Below are positions 13,334 through 14,640 of a DNA stretch of 14,640 nt, one piece after another (the stretch's first letter is position 1; every line of letters begins with the position of its first letter). Origin of the DNA: Methanosarcina sp. (GTDB lineage: Archaea > Halobacteriota > Methanosarcinia > Methanosarcinales > Methanosarcinaceae); contig DUGS01000212.1 of NCBI GenBank assembly GCA_013331265.1, forward strand, positions 1-14,640, written 5' to 3'. The translations under genes were made by a program, and so were the position numbers. Below the pieces are notes generated by a model. The model was not told the origin of the DNA. It worked only from the letters and a program-made list of their open reading frames with translations, and ran no database searches.

Positions 13334-14640
13334 AGAGAATTCCCCCTGCGGATGAAAAAAAGAAGGAACAGGACAGCAGTAATTCCCCTGAACCCCGGAA
13401 CTTGGTATTCGGGCCTTGAATCTTCCTCTTTTCCAGAATCAGGAGATGTTTCCGAAACTAAGGATTTTTCTGGAGATACAGAGGAGTTTTTTTCCACGAT
13501 AAGAACTTTACTTGCATGTCTGTATCCTGGTTTGCTGGCATTTATCACATATTTTCCTTCAGCAGGACAGCTGTAGTTCAGAAAGCCTGAACTGTTGGTA
13601 AAACCAATTTCTTGCTCATCAAGGGTCAGCAGGGCATCTGCAACAGGCTCTGACATGCAGCGAACTCTTAGCTCGCAGTTCTCTCCCCAAGTGGGCGTCA
13701 GGAAATCAATTGAGAGAGGATCTTCGTATCCTTTAAGTTTTATTATGAATAACCCTGTAAACCCATATTGAGATACAAGCAGTCTGCTGCCGTCAGGACT
13801 CCAGCCTTCAAGAAACCTGCCATTTTCAGCAAGCTTTATCTTTTTCGATCCATCCGGGCTTGCAACAAAAACAGAACCTGCTGAAACAAAACTGACGTAA
13901 TCTCCTGAGGGATGCCATTCATAGTCCGTTATATTGGATGCAACAAGGTTTTTTCCATTTCCGTCAGGATTTATTGTATAAAGGTTATCGTCCTGTGCAA
14001 AAGCTATTTTATCTCCTTTTGGGCTCCAGTCAGGTTTGAAAAAAAGATACCCTGGAAATTCTTCAAGCACTTTGACATTTTTTCCTGCCGAATTTGCGAA
14101 GAATATAGTGACTCCGTCATCGTTTACGGTACTGAAAATCAGGTTTTTTCCATCAGGGCTAAAACTAAAAACATCTTCATTTCTGGAAAAATATTCTGTT
14201 GAAAGTTGGAATCTATCCGTTCCATCGACCTTGATTGAATAGAGACTGAAATTTTCGTCAACATAGAATACTCTGCTGTCATCAGGACTCCATGCAATCA
14301 CAATTCCGTCATCCAGTCTTTTATTCTCAGTTCCTTTTTCGTTTATAATCCAGAGACTGTGTTCTCTTTCAGACAGGTCATAAACAGTATATGCTATTTT
14401 TTTGCCGTCATGACTCCACAAAGCAAACGTTACTATATTGGGCGTATCTGTAAGTTGTTGAAGTACAAATCCGTTTGGATCAAGTATATATAATTGAGAC
14501 CTCAGAGGGTTCTTATCCATCAATATGAGGGCTTTTGTGCCATCTGGATTCCAGATGAAATCATGTTGCCATTCGATGTCCAGAACATTTTCCTTTATTT
14601 CATCAACTGTTGTATAGTAACTATTCAGCCTATTGATAAA
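13330..14640 (-). CDS. TolB/PD40-like beta-propeller protein with PGF-CTERM-like end (5' end outside window)
   Basis: The frame is open to the right edge, so the N-terminus and signal peptide are missing; 436 residues are visible. An internal ATG at 14520 is not the true start, because blade sequence (WNPDGTKALIL) continues upstream of it. Visible blade motifs include WNPDGT, WSHDGK, WSPDDS, FSPDGK, WSPKGD, WHPSGD and WSPDGS. Visible residues about 322-384 form a transthyretin/carboxypeptidase-regulatory-like beta domain (PVADALLTLDEQEIG, TNSSGFLNY, GKYVINASKPGYRHA). After a Ser/Glu-rich linker the protein ends in VPGFRGITAVLFLLFFIRR and GNSL. This is a good match to the PGF-CTERM tripartite signal used by archaeosortase A substrates. 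It is translationally coupled to permease A. The plus-strand paralogues lack the regulatory-like domain. Confidence 0.85.
   Translation of the reverse strand, partial: FINRLNSYYTTVDEIKENVLDIEWQHDFIWNPDGTKALILMDKNPLRSQLYILDPNGFVLQQLTDTPNIVTFALWSHDGKKIAYTVYDLSEREHSLWIINEKGTENKRLDDGIVIAWSPDDSRVFYVDENFSLYSIKVDGTDRFQLSTEYFSRNEDVFSFSPDGKNLIFSTVNDDGVTIFFANSAGKNVKVLEEFPGYLFFKPDWSPKGDKIAFAQDDNLYTINPDGNGKNLVASNITDYEWHPSGDYVSFVSAGSVFVASPDGSKKIKLAENGRFLEGWSPDGSRLLVSQYGFTGLFIIKLKGYEDPLSIDFLTPTWGENCELRVRCMSEPVADALLTLDEQEIGFTNSSGFLNYSCPAEGKYVINASKPGYRHASKVLIVEKNSSVSPEKSLVSETSPDSGKEEDSRPEYQVPGFRGITAVLFLLFFIRRGNSL

Overview
The window looks archaeal and most like Methanosarcina or a close relative. The evidence is TATA-box promoter candidates, archaeal-type Shine-Dalgarno sites, NEW3-domain and PD40/TolB-like surface proteins beside ABC-2 permeases, a PGF-CTERM-like C-terminus, and moderate to low G+C. 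This assignment rests on gene content only; there is no RNA or housekeeping marker gene here. I see no tRNA, rRNA, CRISPR array, intact insertion sequence or recombinase.

Layout. Positions 1-356 (minus) hold the N-terminal part of a Yip1-family membrane protein that runs off the left edge. Positions 681-3265 (minus) hold a two-gene unit: a membrane-anchored NEW3-repeat protein followed 2 bases later by an ABC ATPase, the only ATPase in the window. Positions 3266-3727 are an intergenic region with a decayed permease 3' end, short unassigned ORFs and a promoter with an inverted repeat. Positions 3728-4147 (plus) encode a small secreted protein. Positions 4178-11317 (plus) hold two tandem copies of a module of about 3.6 kb: hairpin with U-tract, TolB-like propeller, permease A, permease B. 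Positions 11518-14640 (minus) hold a third, more diverged module pointing the other way: a TolB-like propeller cut by the right edge, permease A, and a permease B with a one-base frameshift.

How the genes may work together (inference). Each module would give one surface beta-propeller and a pair of ABC-2 permease subunits. None of the three modules has its own ATPase, so the ATPase and NEW3 protein at 681-3265 are the obvious shared partners. The substrate cannot be told from sequence.

Main structural story. The plus-strand block (about 3.5-11.5 kb) sits between a minus-strand module and the minus-strand NEW3-ATPase pair. Turning it round would put all three modules on one strand, reading into NEW3-ATPase. 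A 12-bp inverted pair (3537-3548 and 11496-11507) lies at the block edges. A fragment of a permease B 3' end survives next to NEW3. The block is also visibly more AT-rich than its flanks, and its two TolB genes share a 216-bp identical tract inside otherwise diverged sequence. Duplication, gene conversion and inversion or insertion within one ancestral operon is the reading I favour.
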